From positions 1 to 64,000 of the forward strand of contig JAIQCW010000012.1 in the NCBI GenBank assembly GCA_020283715.1: DNA of 64,000 nt, in the 5' to 3' direction. This stretch comes from Cytauxzoon felis (lineage: Eukaryota; Apicomplexa; Aconoidasida; Piroplasmida; Theileriidae). The notes below the pieces were generated by a model. It did not search any database and was not told the origin of the DNA. It saw only the letters and a program-made list of their open reading frames with translations. The position numbers and the translations under genes were made by a program. Below, one piece after another: positions 23,174 to 36,352 of this stretch; positions within the stretch are counted from its first letter, which is position 1; each line of letters starts with the position of its first letter.

Positions 23174-26100
23174 TTATTTACACCATTGTGAATAAAAATC
23201 ATTTCCCTCTGCATCAACTACCACAAATGCCGGAAAATTCGATACTGTTATCTTATGGACGGCTTCCATACCAAGCTCATTCAAATCTATAACCTCTACT
23301 GATGTTATACAATCTTCAGCTATTAATGCTGCAGGGCCACCTACTGATCCCAAATATACGCCTCCATATTTTTTACATGCATTTACAAACGATTTCGAAC
23401 GATTACCTTTGGCCAATGTTACCAACGATGCACCATTCTCCATCAATACACTTGCATAACTATCCATTCTACCCGCAGTTGTAGGTCCAAATGAACCACT
23501 AACATAACCATCCGGCCTCTTCGCTGGACCTATAATAGTAAATTATAAAAGAAGGAAATAATAAATTAGATGTTGTCTACTCCACCTGATGTTACAACCT
23601 TATTTTCCTCTTGCAGAGAGCTTCTCCACTTGAGGTCCAGTACTAACTCCACTTTCCATTCCACTAGGCGTGGTGCCTTCTCTATTTTCTTCCCCCTCCG
23701 CTTCCCGTAGATCAGCTACGGGTTCCACTCGAGGTCCTGTACTAACTACATATCTGCCACGATCTCTGGGAGTGGCTCTACTCTTTAGAGATAGGTAATT
23801 GGAAGAAGGCCTCCACGGCGAGTGGAACAGTGGTTGTAACTATGGTGAATCGATTAGGTAGATGTTGAAATATGTTTGTTGTTAAATTTGTAACTTACCG
23901 GCGTAATAGATGGGGTAGTCTTTGAGGTATTGTGGCAATTTACCAGTCTCCTTTAGATTTTTAACTAGTATAGCATGTGCTATATCTCTGGCAACAACTA
24001 ATGTACCATTAAGTAATACACGTGTTTTTACTGGATATTTACGTAACTGTTCCAGTACCTTTTCCATACCAACAGATAAATCAATCATAATCTCTTCAAC
24101 TATAAATAAATATAACAATGGTATAATAAATAATAAATCCATCAACTACATCTTCATTTCTCTTGCCATTACACTCGCCGTTGCACCTGAGGTCCAATCC
24201 ACCTCGCGTTCTCCTGCAGAGAGCTCTTCTAATTACCTCCCCTTCCAGCTCCCGTGGATCGCTTCCAGGTATTCCACTTGAGGTCTAATCACTACACTTC
24301 TGCCACGATCTCCGGGAGTGGTATTACTCTTTAGAGATAGGTAATTGGAAGAGCTGACGGCAGGACTGGACCTCAAGTGGAGAGCTGTCTGCAAGACCAA
24401 CGGTGGTTGTAACATCAGGTGAAATAATCAAGAATGATTCACGGGATATGTAGGCATAAGTATATAGAATAACTCCATAATAAGTGAAATAGATGATGGA
24501 CATTTATACTGTGGATGTTATAATACCTGATGCATCATGTTTAATAGGTGGCAAGAATTTCGCTGGGTCATGTTCTAATTTTTCTAAATATACTAAAGTA
24601 AATTGTATAATTGTTAATAATACTTATAAACTCACCACCTGTAGGGTTAATTTTTGCTAATATTTGACGATCTGCAGAACACGATACACCAATACCAATT
24701 GGACATGATGCACCATGACGTGGTAATCTTATAACTCTTACATCATGACAAAAATATTTACCACCAAATTGAGCACCAATACCAATAGTACGAGTTTTCT
24801 GTAATATTATAATATATACCATATTAAATATAATCTAATTGAAAGGTCCACCATTATATTACATCAGGAATTCTACCATTCAATTCAAAGTCCAATCCAC
24901 CTCTCTTCGTCCTGCCGTCAGCTCTTCACCTGAGGTCATCCCTTTCCACTAGGCGTGGAGGCCTCCTCTATTTACTTCTCCCTCCGCTTCCCTGAGATCA
25001 GCTACGGGTTCTCCACCTGAGGTCCAATCCGACTCTTCACCGCCACGATCTCCGGGAGTGGCATTACTCTTTAGAGATAGGTAATTAAAAGAGCTGACGG
25101 CAGGACGAAGAGAGGTGGATTGGACCTCAGGTGGAGAAGAGCTGTCTGTAAGACGACTTCGATTGGAAGTGGAAGACAAGGTGTATGTAACCTCGGGTGG
25201 AATGGAGTATGGTAAAGGTATTTTAAATTGAAACCTATTGTTAACATACATCTATGATGACTTGTTCTAGTTGTAGATCTCTGTATGCGGTACCGAATTG
25301 GCTACCATTGGTTGGTAATGTATCTAAGTATTTACAGCTTGCTAATTTTACTGTTTTTAGGGTCATCTCTGCTGATAAACCACCGACAACGATAGCTAAA
25401 TGATATGGTGGACAAGCTGATGTACCAATTGTTTTTATTTGATCTAATAAGAAGTCAACTAAAACACTTTCATTTAATACAGCCTAATGTATAAAAAAAA
25501 TTAAATATTTAGAGATTTTATTGTATAAACTTACCTTTGTCTGTTGATAAAGGAATGTTTTATTTGCAGAGCCACCACCTTTAGCTATAAATAAAAACTC
25601 ATAATCAGTACCATCTTGGGTATATAATTCTATCTGTGCCGGTAAATTACATTTAGTATTAACCTCTTCATACATTGAAAGTGGTGACATTTGTGAATAA
25701 CTAAATTTAAAAATTAAACATAATATAATAAATCCATACAACATACCGATAATATTTATTAACATAACTATCAAAAACACCCTCACTTATAGATTTATAA
25801 TCATTCTCACTATATACCATATTCCCCCTCTTACCAACAACAATAGCAGTACCTGTATCTTGACAACCTGGCAGTACCCTATAAATATAATTATTCAATA
25901 AAGGAAGGAAGCACATAGTAGGCCCATCAATCATATTCCTCCACCTGAGGTCCAATCAACGTGTCTTCCACTAGGCGTGGCGCCTCTTCTATTTATTTCC
26001 CCCTTCGCTTCCCAGAGATCAGCTACGGGTAATCCACTTCCATTTGAGGTTTCCACTTGAGGCCCAATCACTACACTTCTGCCACGATCTCTGGGAGTGG

Positions 26101-26715
26101 CTTTACTCTTTAGAGATAGGTAATTAGAAGAGGCCTCCACGGCGAGTGGAGAAGATAGTGATTGGGCCTCGAGTGGATTGGACAATAGCATAATATCAAA
26201 CTTTTTCGAACTAAGTAGTTATAAACTTACTTTCCTGCTGCGATGCAGGCGTTTTTTAGTAATTGCATTGATACGAATTTATCATTATCGCTAGCTTCGG
26301 GGTCATCGAGTACATTTCTTAATTGTTGTAGGTGTTCTGCCCTTAGAAAGTGCATGATTTCGGTAAAGGCTAAAGAGGTTAGTTTTTTTAAAACTTCTGG
26401 TGGGACTATTAGGAATTTATTGGTTTTACCGTCATAGGAAACGTTAGAGTCTACAGTTTTCAATAATTTGGTCAAATCTTCCAATTTTTCATATTCTGTA
26501 GATGTTACCTCAGAACTTTTAGGGAAAATATTACAGAATCTATCATCGAATGATAAACTAGTACTGGTATTAGTACATTTACTCTTATCAGATGTAGTAC
26601 TATTAAACCTACAATTATTACATCGTAATCCATCCATAATTGGCAATCTCCTATAACAATTACTCAACTTTATGAGATTCTTATTCGAGATTAAGGATTT
26701 TATCATCCTTACCAA
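23174..26715 (-). CDS. Class I fumarate hydratase (4Fe-4S), mitochondrial
   Basis: Interconverts fumarate and malate in the TCA cycle. Eight exons: 26231-26715, 25747-25878, 25535-25700, 25250-25483, 24636-24798, 24527-24592, 23899-24099, 23174-23529; 600 residues, all phases fitting. The [4Fe-4S]-ligand cysteines are visible in [36 protein letters not shown] and [17 protein letters not shown]. The C-terminal part has [37 protein letters not shown] and the [15 protein letters not shown] end. The basic N-terminus ([17 protein letters not shown]) suits a mitochondrial presequence. Four of its seven introns (1, 4, 6 and 7) are expanded by palindromic elements; the other three are 34-52 nt or close to it. 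Confidence 0.95.
23580..23835 (-). repeat. Palindromic element, B2-C
   Basis: D and K linkers, B2 and C arms, sense to fumarase, in its last intron (23530-23898). Confidence 0.9.
24165..24422 (-). repeat. Palindromic element, B1-C
   Basis: D linker, B1 and C arms, sense to fumarase, in intron 6 (24100-24526). Confidence 0.9.
24885..25205 (-). repeat. Palindromic element, B2-C, with extra terminal units
   Basis: D, K, B2 and C modules, with several ACCTCAGGTGG-type ends in a row on the right side, sense to fumarase, in intron 4 (24799-25249). Confidence 0.9.
25935..26188 (-). repeat. Palindromic element, B2-C
   Basis: K (CCACTAGGCGTGG), B2, a doubled CCACTTGAGG end and C arm, sense to fumarase, in intron 1 (25879-26230). 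Confidence 0.9.
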
Positions 26716-26908
26716 TTAGTTCAAATGGATTAATAAAATACTACTGATTATAAATTCCCAATATCATACATGTATAGACTGAGTCGAAGATAATCAAATT
26801 TATGTATAAATTATATTAATACCATCGCTAAAATAATTAATTTGTAATATATAAAATGTGTAAATGTTATTGTTGTATATTGTCTTTTGACTTAAATTTA
26901 ATACTAAA

Positions 26909-29900
26909 ATGAAACTTAAAATTCAAAGCATACGTATCACTAGGCTTACATTACTAGGAATATTATTACTATTTTGGTTTCAACATTTTATACTGTACTA
27001 TAGTCTCTATTATTTAAATAATGTCAAATATATACTCTACAATCTCATCTGGGATTTACTTCTCAGTAAGTTTATTATTAAATTCCAGTATTCAACAAGA
27101 ATAAATGGATATTTACAATACATTAATGGATTTTATATCTATAAATGTATCCATTGATCAAATGTGTAGTACAAGTATCAAGTTGAGCCTATATACACTA
27201 AGTGTAGACAACGCTTTTAGCCCCTATATACATAACCCTGTTCAAAAATAACACAATATGCAAACAACTATCCACCTGAGGTTATATTCCTGCCGTCAGC
27301 TCTTCTATTTACTTCCCCCTCCGCTTCCCTGAGATCAGCTACGGGTTCTCCACTTGAGGTCCATTAACTATATCACGTTTTTCCGGGTTGACACCTTCAC
27401 TTCCGCCACGATCTCCGGGAGTGGATATACCCTTCAGGGATAGGTAATTAGAAGAGGCGCCACGCCTAGTGGAATGACCTCAGGTGGATAGTTGTTTGTA
27501 GGACGATGATTGTGTTATGGTAATTGATTGATTTAGATAATTATTAATATTATAATACAGGTGTATATATATTATCTGGTTTGGTTACTGAGAATTTTAT
27601 GTCATCTGTTAGATTTTCGTTATTATGGTCGATGTATACTATAACTATAGTATTAAAGATGATAATATTAGTATTGATAGCAAGTAGTGATGTAAAAAAG
27701 GTTAATATTAGAGGATATGATTTTGATATAAGTGGTATGTTAATATTAATTTAAATATAAAAAATTAAAATATAATAGATACTGTAATATCAACATTTGG
27801 ATTTTATATTACACCATTAATACATTCAATGTTTAATATCGCATCTAAAAATTCACTATTCTCAACCGAAGATATTAATGTCACTGTTGATGAAATGCTA
27901 CATTCAGATCTAGGATTAGCCACCACCATCGATCTCTGGGATGTCATCTTCATGTACTCACATCTCATCAGTACGTCCCATACATTTCTATCCAATAATC
28001 ACTAAAAATATTCTCATAATACACCCGAGGTTCAATCCTTATTTTCCATTGCATGGAGCTCTTCTATTTACCTCCCCTTCCAGCTCCCGTAGATCGCTTC
28101 CAGGTTCCACCTGAGGTTACATCTCATTACATTCATTCTTACCTTCAAAATTTGAAGGAAATCCTGAATTTCTGGGGAAACTAATGAATATTGTGGAACG
28201 ACTATTGGATGAATTATACATCTCAATAGTTCATTGAAAAGGATTTTGATGATTGTATTGAATTTACTCATCATCACTTAATTCCAATTTATATTCATTG
28301 AGATATCCTCACTTATATGAATTTCGTCACTTTAGACGTATCTCGTCGAGATTAGAAATTATACCCGAGAACGATCTATGGGAGTTTGAGGGGGAAATAA
28401 ATAAAGGAGCTGACGGCAGGACGACCTCAAGTGGAACGGCTAGTGAAAGAAGAGTAGTATTAGACCTCGGGTGGAAATCTTCCTTTGATTAATTATATAT
28501 ATATAGAATCTTACAAGAGTGAGGTTGATGTATTTAGGGATGACAGTGTGATGAGGAATATAATTATATTATTATTGGTGATGGTATTATTGGTTGTATT
28601 TTTATTTGGGTTATCATTTCCTACTGTTGATGGTGATAATGATGTATATTTGAATATGGATAGGTATAATATGAAGAATATATTATATCGTATAAAGTAT
28701 ATATTAAAATGTATGTGTTTAAGGTATAATAATAATGAAGAAGAAGATATAGATGATGAAATATATTTAGATATTGATGATGATAATAATAATGTAAAAT
28801 ATATTAGATGTAATACTATAATTGATGATATAATGTTAAATAATATATATAAGAAACATGATAAAATAAATATGAATCAATCTATAGATATGTTTACTAT
28901 AGCTAAATTTACATTTTTAATTGGATTTTTTATGATAGATATACCATTTTTAATATATAGATTATATATATTAATAAATTATAATACATTTACATTATTA
29001 TTATATAAAAATATATTATTCATTATATTAAGATCATATAGATTAAATATAAGTCAATTAGCTGAAAGAGATAGTGCTAAAGGTTGGCAAGCTGCATTTT
29101 TTGAAGGTGATAATATAGCTATTAATTTAATTGAAAATAATAAACAAACATATATACATGATGATTTAAAATTATTAAATGATAATAATAATATTAATAA
29201 TAATATAGATATCATTAAAAAATTTACACAAAAAATCTACTTTTAAATATAAAAAAACTATTAATATTAAAGAATTTACACATGAATCTAAAAATTTATT
29301 AAATAAAATCACATCCAAAATCATCGATGATAAAAAAAATCTTAAACTCTTATACAAATCCTCATCAATTGATGAACATCATACACATACAAATAGCGAA
29401 TCTATAAATCTTAACCATTATCAAACGTCTAATCCATACGAAGTTCAATCCACCTCTCCTTCCACTCGGCGTGGAGCCTCTCCTAATTATCTATCTCTAA
29501 AGAGTATAGCCACTCCCGGAGATCGTGGCGATGTCAACCCGGAGGAACAAAAAGTGTCAACCCGGAAGAACGAAGATGTTCTACCCCTAAGAACAGAAAG
29601 TGACAACCCGGAGGAACAGGAATTCTACCCGGAGGAACAAACCTCGGATATAGAAGATGTAACCTCAAGTGGAAGACCCGAGAACGATCTACGGGAGTTT
29701 GAGGGGGAAGTAAATAGAAGAGCTGACGGCAGGACGACCTCAGTTGGAGAGGCCACCACGGCGAGTGGAAAGGAGAGTATGACTGTAACTTCAAGTAGAG
29801 TTGTTGATGATTATTCGTATAGAATGATATTGATGAAGTTATTGCGTAAGAATCAGATATTGCCTATACGTAACAATGATAATGGTATAGTATATAATAA

Positions 29901-30822
29901 ATTTAGATTATTATTTGGTGGTATGGATGGGTGTATTGATATATTTATGAATGAGAGATATGATATAGATATGAAATTATTATGTAATTATATAGTGATA
30001 ATATTGAATATAATACCTAGGATATTAATGGTGATAATAATATTTAGTAATAATAATAATATAATAAGGACACCTAGGAATATATTATTAGATAATTTTA
30101 CAAATATAAATATATATGAATGGATATTATATTTAATGATATTAATTATATGTTTAATAATATTAATATGTTATATATATAATAATATAAATATAATAGA
30201 TTATATATTTATATTAATTAAAGATATTATAAATTTATTATCATTAATAACATGTATGATTATATTTAAAGATACATTAAATAAAAAATATATAATTTTA
30301 TGTATTTTATTTTTAATATGGCCATTATTATTATTATTTGAATTATTATTATTATTATTTAAAAATAATTTAAATTATGATATAAAATTAATATTTATTA
30401 CATGTAAATATAGTATTTCACCTATTTCTTATAATTATAAATTATTTAATTTAAATTTAATACAATCTATTAAATTACAAGATATATTATTACATACACA
30501 ATGGTCACAATTAATTTATACTTTTCTATTTAGAATTTTATGCTGCTCTATATCATCATCTAAAGGTTCATTATCTATTGTTATACTTGATATTATTATT
30601 AAATTATTCTATACACTATTATCACAATCACTAAGAATACTTTTATATCGTAAATATGAAGTACAATATATCATCTCAAAAATTACCGGTAATATCAAAT
30701 ATGATTGGGATCAATATATTTATAATAATAAACAACATATCACACTAGCCGAAATCGATAAATATATCAAAACACAAGGACTCATCTCATCACCCGGTAC
30801 CATCGTACCACCCTTTCTCTAA
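26909..30822 (+). CDS. Large polytopic membrane protein with exonic repeat insert
   Basis: Four exons: 26909-27065, 27561-27734, 27779-27970, 28507-30822; about 945 residues. Many hydrophobic segments: one or two in each of the first three exons, three or more in the first part of exon 4, and six or more in the last 300 residues (e.g. YLMILIICLIILICYIYNN). A charged segment with AERDSAKGWQAAFFEGDNIA is the best conserved-looking piece. Family not recognised. One surplus A (29217-29222 or 29230-29235) shifts the frame; with one removed the reading continues straight through a palindromic element (29440-29805) into the C-terminal membrane region. Introns 1 and 3 hold further elements. Confidence 0.7.
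27268..27495 (-). repeat. Palindromic element, B2-C, variant hairpin
   Basis: D, B2, a single F-like piece (TTCCGGGTTGAC) and a C arm in which CTCTTTAGAGAT is replaced by CCCTTCAGGG. Antisense to the host gene, in its first intron. Confidence 0.88.
28020..28480. repeat. Palindromic cassette, B1 - E - B4
   Basis: Inverted B1 arm on the left, E unit (about 28127-28365), B4 arm on the right, in intron 3 of the polytopic-protein gene. Confidence 0.88.
29440..29805 (+). repeat. Exonic palindromic element, K-C-F-B4
   Basis: Stays open in the host frame: NYLSLKSIATPGDRG, then F units (VNPEEQ, STRKNEDVLPLRTE, NPEEQEFYPEEQ), then PENDLREFEGEVNRRADGR. Lies between the two membrane-rich halves of the protein. 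Confidence 0.88.
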
Positions 30823-30861
30823 TCCATCAAATATTTACCATACTATATCATTCATAGTCTC

Positions 30862-31380
30862 ACTCGAAGTATAATCCACCTGAAATCCTATCATTGTCTT
30901 GCAGACGGCTATCCACCTGAGGTTACATTCCTGCCGTCAGCTCTTCTATTTACTTCCCCTTCCAGCTCCCATAGATCGCTTCCAGGTTCCACTTGAGGTT
31001 AAAAACCTAATCTCGACGAGATATGTCTAAAGTGACGGAATTCATGTTTGTAGGCATAACTCAATGAATACAATACGGAATTAAATGAGGATGTGTATAT
31101 TAAATAGAATCATCAAAATCCTTTTCAATGAAGTATTAACATCAGAATTTCATCCAATAGTCATTGAGTAATCTCCATGAGTTTCCCCAGAAATTCAGAT
31201 TTTCCTTCAAATTTCAGAGGTAAAAATGAAGATATGAAATTAGTGATTTTGACCTCAGGTGGAACCCGTAGCTGATCTCAGGGAAGCGAAGGGGGAAGTA
31301 AATAGAGAAGCTGTCTGCAAGACGACATCAGGTGGAATGGCAATGGGAATGAAGAGTAGTATTATCCCTCAAATGGAGTT
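30862..31380. repeat. Intergenic palindromic cassette, B1 - E (reversed) - B2
   Basis: Inverted B1 and B2 arms around an E unit at about 30999-31252. Occupies most of the convergent gap between the polytopic-protein and UIM-like genes; nothing else is seen in the gap. Confidence 0.88.
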
Positions 31381-31448
31381 GACAATGGTTCACTATGATT
31401 CGTACGATTAATGTAATCATGTAATATAGTTTAATATGATATTGAATT

Positions 31449-32183
31449 TTACATGTCAATTAAGCTTTTAGCAATAGCTGCTTGTAGATCTAGATCATTT
31501 CCATCATCGAATTGATGATTATTATCTATAATATTTGTACAAGATCCTAATAGACATTCTTGATATGTATCATCTGGTCTTCTAATATTATCTTGTTCTT
31601 GTGGTCTATTCAATTCCTCCTGTAATCTCCTTGCTAATTCTACAGATGATTGATATAATGGATCACCAAATTCTTCACAGTCATCTGGTAAAGGTGATGA
31701 TGGCCATAATGACGGAGTCGTATGTATTTGCTTATCATTATCCGATACCTGTTGCCAATTCATACCATCATAATACATATTACCATCAATCGAAGTTCCA
31801 TCCGGGGTCTTGCTGTTGCCACTAGGCGTGGAGCCTCTTCTATTTAGTTGTCCCTCCGCTTCCCTGAGATCAGCTGCGGGTAGTCCACTTGAGGTCTCCA
31901 CCTGAGGTCCAACTCCTACCTTCTCTCCGCCACGATCTCCGGGAGTGGCTTTACCGTTTACGGGGAAGTAAATAGAAGAGCTGTCTGCAGGACCAACGGT
32001 GGTAGCATGTGTATGATATATTGTATTAGAATTTGTTGTAGCTGTATTTGATATATTCTCTGATTTATCACTTTTAAATCCATATGGATCATTTGTATCT
32101 GTAGTTTGACTGTCATTATTCAAATTATTACGTTTACGATATGCCTCTTGATGGCGTTTACGATACTCTGAGATATCATCCAT
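31449..32183 (-). CDS. UIM-like (ubiquitin-interacting motif) protein with exonic insert
   Basis: Single exon; start chosen at 32183 (MDDISEYRKRHQEAYRKR, 244 residues) over an in-frame Met at 32228 because the extra 15 residues look like leader sequence. The C-terminus ends in DLDLQAAIAKSL, close to the UIM consensus, and an upstream SVELARRLQEELN may be a second helix of the same kind. UIMs bind ubiquitin in endocytic or proteasome-linked proteins. Residues about 58-131 are a translated palindromic element, so more than a quarter of the protein is repeat-derived. Family call is tentative. Confidence 0.65.
   Translation of the reverse strand: MDDISEYRKRHQEAYRKRNNLNNDSQTTDTNDPYGFKSDKSENISNTATTNSNTIYHTHATTVGPADSSSIYFPVNGKATPGDRGGEKVGVGPQVETSSGLPAADLREAEGQLNRRGSTPSGNSKTPDGTSIDGNMYYDGMNWQQVSDNDKQIHTTPSLWPSSPLPDDCEEFGDPLYQSSVELARRLQEELNRPQEQDNIRRPDDTYQECLLGSCTNIIDNNHQFDDGNDLDLQAAIAKSLIDM
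31793..32012 (-). repeat. Exonic palindromic element, C-B2
   Basis: Reads SSSIYFPVNGKATPGDRG and [16 protein letters not shown] in the host frame. The second hairpin here is the CCGTAAACGG variant. Confidence 0.9.
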
Positions 32184-32252
32184 TATATAATATGGAAAAC
32201 AAAATTTTTTATAAATTAAATGTACCAAGGAAAAAAATTATTAAATAATAAA

Positions 32253-35200
32253 TTATTTATTATAAATATAAATCTCGTCTTTATGTTTACGATGGTTAGG
32301 AGAGTGTCTAGTATACTTTAACCTAAAACCATCCAAATCTCCATATAATAAATCACCACAACGAGCTTTATCGGATTTACGTTGAACGTCAATAGTATCA
32401 CGAGATTTTATACACTTGTCTTTCTATAATTATAATAATATATACAGTAGAATTAATGAAATGCATATTCCAATCACTGTAGCCCTATAAGGACCAGAAT
32501 AGAAACAATAAATATACAATAAATATTTTCATATTAAATATGCACTATTTAATATCATCATACTTATATCTATATCAGAACGAACAAAGTCAACGGATCG
32601 TTATCCATCTATAAGTCTCATCAACTTCATTCCTTAGAGTCATACAAAGAATAACTTACTTTGGGAGGTATGACAATGTCCATGACGAAAGGTATAATAT
32701 TTATTTCCCTTTGATGTATGACATCGAGTGCTTTAAGACAAGCACATACTTCTAGATGGAATGTTGAGCTTTCGGGTATATAATCTTCACGTCTTGTTAT
32801 CTAATTGATGTAATTTATTTGAGTAACATTAAAACTTACATAATTTTTATTACAAATTTCATCCAAAACTTTCATGTATTTATTCGATACATAACCACTC
32901 GGTAAAATCTCCAAATTAAATGCATGTCTCAATAATGCATGACGGCTATAAATTGTATGTCAAAACATTCCATTTGAGGTCCTTTCTTCCCACTCGCCTC
33001 CACCTGAGGTTACAACCTTATCTTCCACTAGCCGTGGTGGCCTTTTTATTTACTTCCCCCTCCGCTTCCCTGAGATCAGCTACGGGTAGTCCGCCTGAGG
33101 TTACATTACTGTCATTACTTTCACGTTCCTCCGGGTAGAATTCCTGTTCTTGGGGGTTGAATATCTATGTTCTTCCGGGTAGATATATTTTCGTTCTTCC
33201 GGTTTAACATTATACCTAGGATGATCTACGGGAATCCGAGGGGAACTAAAGAGAAGAGCTGTCTGCAAGACGACCTCAGGTGGATAGCTGACGGCAGGAC
33301 TAAGAGAGGTGGAGTGGATAAGCGACGAAATAGAATATGGAATATAAAACATACCGTTGTATAGTCATCATGAAGGTTTTGGATCGTAATTTTTGTATTG
33401 TATAATGTACATGTTTAATCCATACAGGTAAAAATGTTTTTAGTGCTACTTGACTCTAATAAAATTTTGTTTATTGATTTTATAATATTAAACTTACAGC
33501 AAATACTATCGTAGCTAATGGTAACCAATTAACAGCACATATATCAAATGATGAATCTTTAACCCTTTGTGTTAATACAGTCCATAATTCATCTAAATCA
33601 TCACCTTTATAATCTAAATCACCTGCTGATACTATACCACTAGCTATCACATATGGATCTATAAAAACTCTACCATTCAATCTACCTTTTTTACCACGCA
33701 TCACACCATTATAATTCATAACAACATCTGTCCTAGAACTTCCAACTGAGGTCTTCCACTCGCCGTTCCACCTGAGGTCCATCCTGCCGTCAGCTCTTCT
33801 ATTTACTTCCCCCTCCGCTTCCCTGAGATCAGCTACGGGTTTTCCACTCGAGGTTACATCCTCAACACTACTTTTACCAACACCTTCTTCACCGCCACGA
33901 TCTCCGGGAGTGGCTATACTCTTTAGAGATAGGTAATTAGGAGAGGCTCCACGCCTAGTGGAAGAATAGTTGGATTGTACCTCCGATGGACAGCTGTCTG
34001 CAAGACCAACCTCAGATGGATATTGTGTTTGTTGACTGATATAATTATTAGCGTATGATTTAAGTTGAGATATAGATTTATGTAACAATTCTTCATCACG
34101 TACACGTACTTTGGCTAATGATCGTAATATTATAGCTATATGATGTACTGAAAGTAGATGAAATTTATCTTTGATGGAATCACATGCTGTTTCATAAAAT
34201 GAATGATCTTCAAGTGATGCTGTAGAATATGCATCTAAAATTGATGTCAAATCATCACAATCATATTGATCAATAGTTTCTTGTATATGTTTTGCCATCA
34301 TAAACATCCAAAATTCATCTAAATGTTTAGAATAACCAATAGCATAAGCTATATTAGCAATAGCCTTTGATTTAATCCTATGTAAACGCTCACATATAAA
34401 ATCACTAAATACACGTATATAATCATTACCCAAACGATCCAAATGATGCTTCAATACTATCATCTGAACTATCTTATCCAATACCATATCATCCATACAT
34501 CTAATCCAATCTCCGTCACTTTTACTCACAGTACTATCTACTCCATATTCTCTTCCAGTCGCCATTCCACATAAGGTTACATTCCTGCCGTCAGCTTCTT
34601 TATTTACTTCCCCCTCCGCTTCCCGTAGATCAGCTACGGGTAATCCACCTGAGGTTACATCCTTAACTCTACATTCATCTCCACCTTCACTTCCGCCACG
34701 ATCTCCGGGAGTGGCATTACCGTTTACGGGGAAGTAATTGGATGAGCTCTCTGCAAGAGAAGGAGAGGTAGATGTAGCCTCGGGTGTGGTGTCAGGATTT
34801 ATATCTTGTGAACTAGATGGATGTTTATTGATTGTATTCGATGGAGAGAGTGTTTTATGTGTGAGGTTATCTAGTGTCTGTAATTCTTTGTGTAACCATC
34901 CAAGCATGAGACTTTCATTTTCGAAAGTGTATTTTAGTACATCAGAGACTAATAATGCATCAATTATTAAGGGTAGTTTAATATTATCAGTTGATTTACT
35001 CGTATAATTAACTTCGTTCATCCATGGCCATGCGTGTTGTTCTACACGTGTAATAGAAGAATTTGAGGTTGATATGAAATGTTCTGATAATGATTTGCCT
35101 ATATATCTCAATAAACGACTACTACCAGTGCTACCAGATAAATAAATTAGACTTTGAACATCTAAAGGTGTTAATACAGATTTAAAACGACACAGTAAAT

Positions 35201-35765
35201 CGACAATCAATTTAGAATTACTTCTCATATATGGATATATAAATACAGTATAATCTTCATCATCTTTTAAATTTCGTTCCCTTAAAAGTTCATTTAACAA
35301 ATCCTTCAATTCAACTTTATCATCCAATGGTAGAGATTTCAATGTTAAAGATGATTCTAAATTAATACAGAGATATGAATTATATCTCAAATGACCTAAC
35401 CATATATCATTATCATTTTTATCTATACATCGTCCTACAGAATCTTCATATACTATCCTATTACTAGACAATGGATTCGACAAGCGTGAAGATTTATATT
35501 TTGGTGATAAATTCAACAATTCATCAACATTTTTCAAACCTAATTGCTTAGAAGCAAGTTGTAAAATACGATCATCTTTAAATTTTTGCGATTTGACTAC
35601 ATTAGACTTACGGAATCCATATAAAGAACCAATCACATTCAATTCCTCATTTATAGACCTTGCGATTTCTCTATTATTACATAAAAATCTACATTTATAA
35701 ACTGACATTATATCAACACATACATTTTTATTAAATGAAATTACATTATAAGATATTTTACACAT
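32253..35765 (-). CDS. Helical-repeat organellar RNA-binding-type protein, two exonic inserts
   Basis: Five exons: 33498-35765, 33355-33455, 32840-32945, 32660-32800, 32253-32423; 928 residues. Repeated helical units such as SKAIANIAYAIGYSKHLDEF, LTSILDAYSTASLEDHSFYE and HIAIILRSLAKVRVRDEEL resemble the octo/heptatricopeptide-type repeats of apicomplexan mitochondrial proteins, often paired with RAP domains; the last exons (FHLEVCACLKALDVIHQREI) continue the pattern. The N-terminus is rich in Asn, Lys and Cys and could be a transit sequence. Residues about 325-405 and 580-677 are translated palindromic elements placed between helical units. Intron 2 carries a third element. Function is inferred from architecture only. 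Confidence 0.75.
32965..33325. repeat. Palindromic cassette, B2 - F - B3
   Basis: Inverted B2 arm, four F units (TTCCTCCGGGTAGA, CTTGGGGGTTGAA and variants), then B3 arm (AGGATGATCTACGGGAATCC) in intron 2 of the helical-repeat gene. Confidence 0.88.
33735..34030 (-). repeat. Exonic palindromic element, K-C-B2
   Basis: Host-frame reading includes STRRGASPNYLSLKSIATPG and [20 protein letters not shown]. Second insert of the helical-repeat protein. Confidence 0.9.
34550..34795 (-). repeat. Exonic palindromic element, C-B2
   Basis: Host-frame reading includes [20 protein letters not shown] and [20 protein letters not shown]. First insert of the helical-repeat protein; CCGTAAACGG hairpin variant. 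Confidence 0.9.
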
Positions 35766-35867
35766 GTGGGTATGGAAGGCTAATTAAAGCCTAAATATAA
35801 AATACATGGTGAATAGTAAATAATTGATACAAAATTGAAATCTATCTCTTCAATCAATATACTACCG

Positions 35868-36340
35868 TTATTCCATTCGCCATTCCACTTGAGGTTACAA
35901 CATTGTCTTTCACTCGCCGTGGAGGCCTCTTCTATTTACTTCCCCCTCCGCTTCCCTGAGATCAGCTACGGGTTTCCACTCGAGGTCTAATTTCACTAAC
36001 TTCATTTTTACCCCCTAAATTTTGAAGGAAAATCTGAATTTCTGGGGAAACTCGTGAAGATTGTGAAATAACTATTGGATGAATTTCAAATGTCAATACT
36101 TCATTGAAAAGGAATTTGATGATTATATTGAGTTTACTAAACGTCATTCAATTCCAATTTATATTCATTGAGATATCTTTCCAAACATAGAAACCATCAC
36201 TTTAGTCATAACTCGACGAAATAAGATTTATGACCTCAAGTGGAACCTGGAAGCGATCTACGGGAGCTGGAAGGGGAAGTAAATAGAGAAGGCCTCCACG
36301 GCGAGTGGAACAGTAGATGTGGATTGGACCTCGAGTGTAT
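35868..36340. repeat. Intergenic palindromic cassette, B2 - E - B1
   Basis: K linker, inverted B2 arm, E unit (about 35985-36232), B1 arm. It occupies nearly the whole space between the helical-repeat gene and the GPKOW gene. Confidence 0.88.
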
Positions 36341-36352
36341 ATGTTAGTAGTA

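Noticed and set aside
25747..25878. Extra base at the start of fumarase exon 2
   Set aside because: First suspected as a frame error; exon 1 actually ends in phase 2 (GGAAA|GTAAGT), so the junction is correct.
28298..28492. ORF across an intronic element
   Set aside because: Consists wholly of E and B4 repeat text in an intron.
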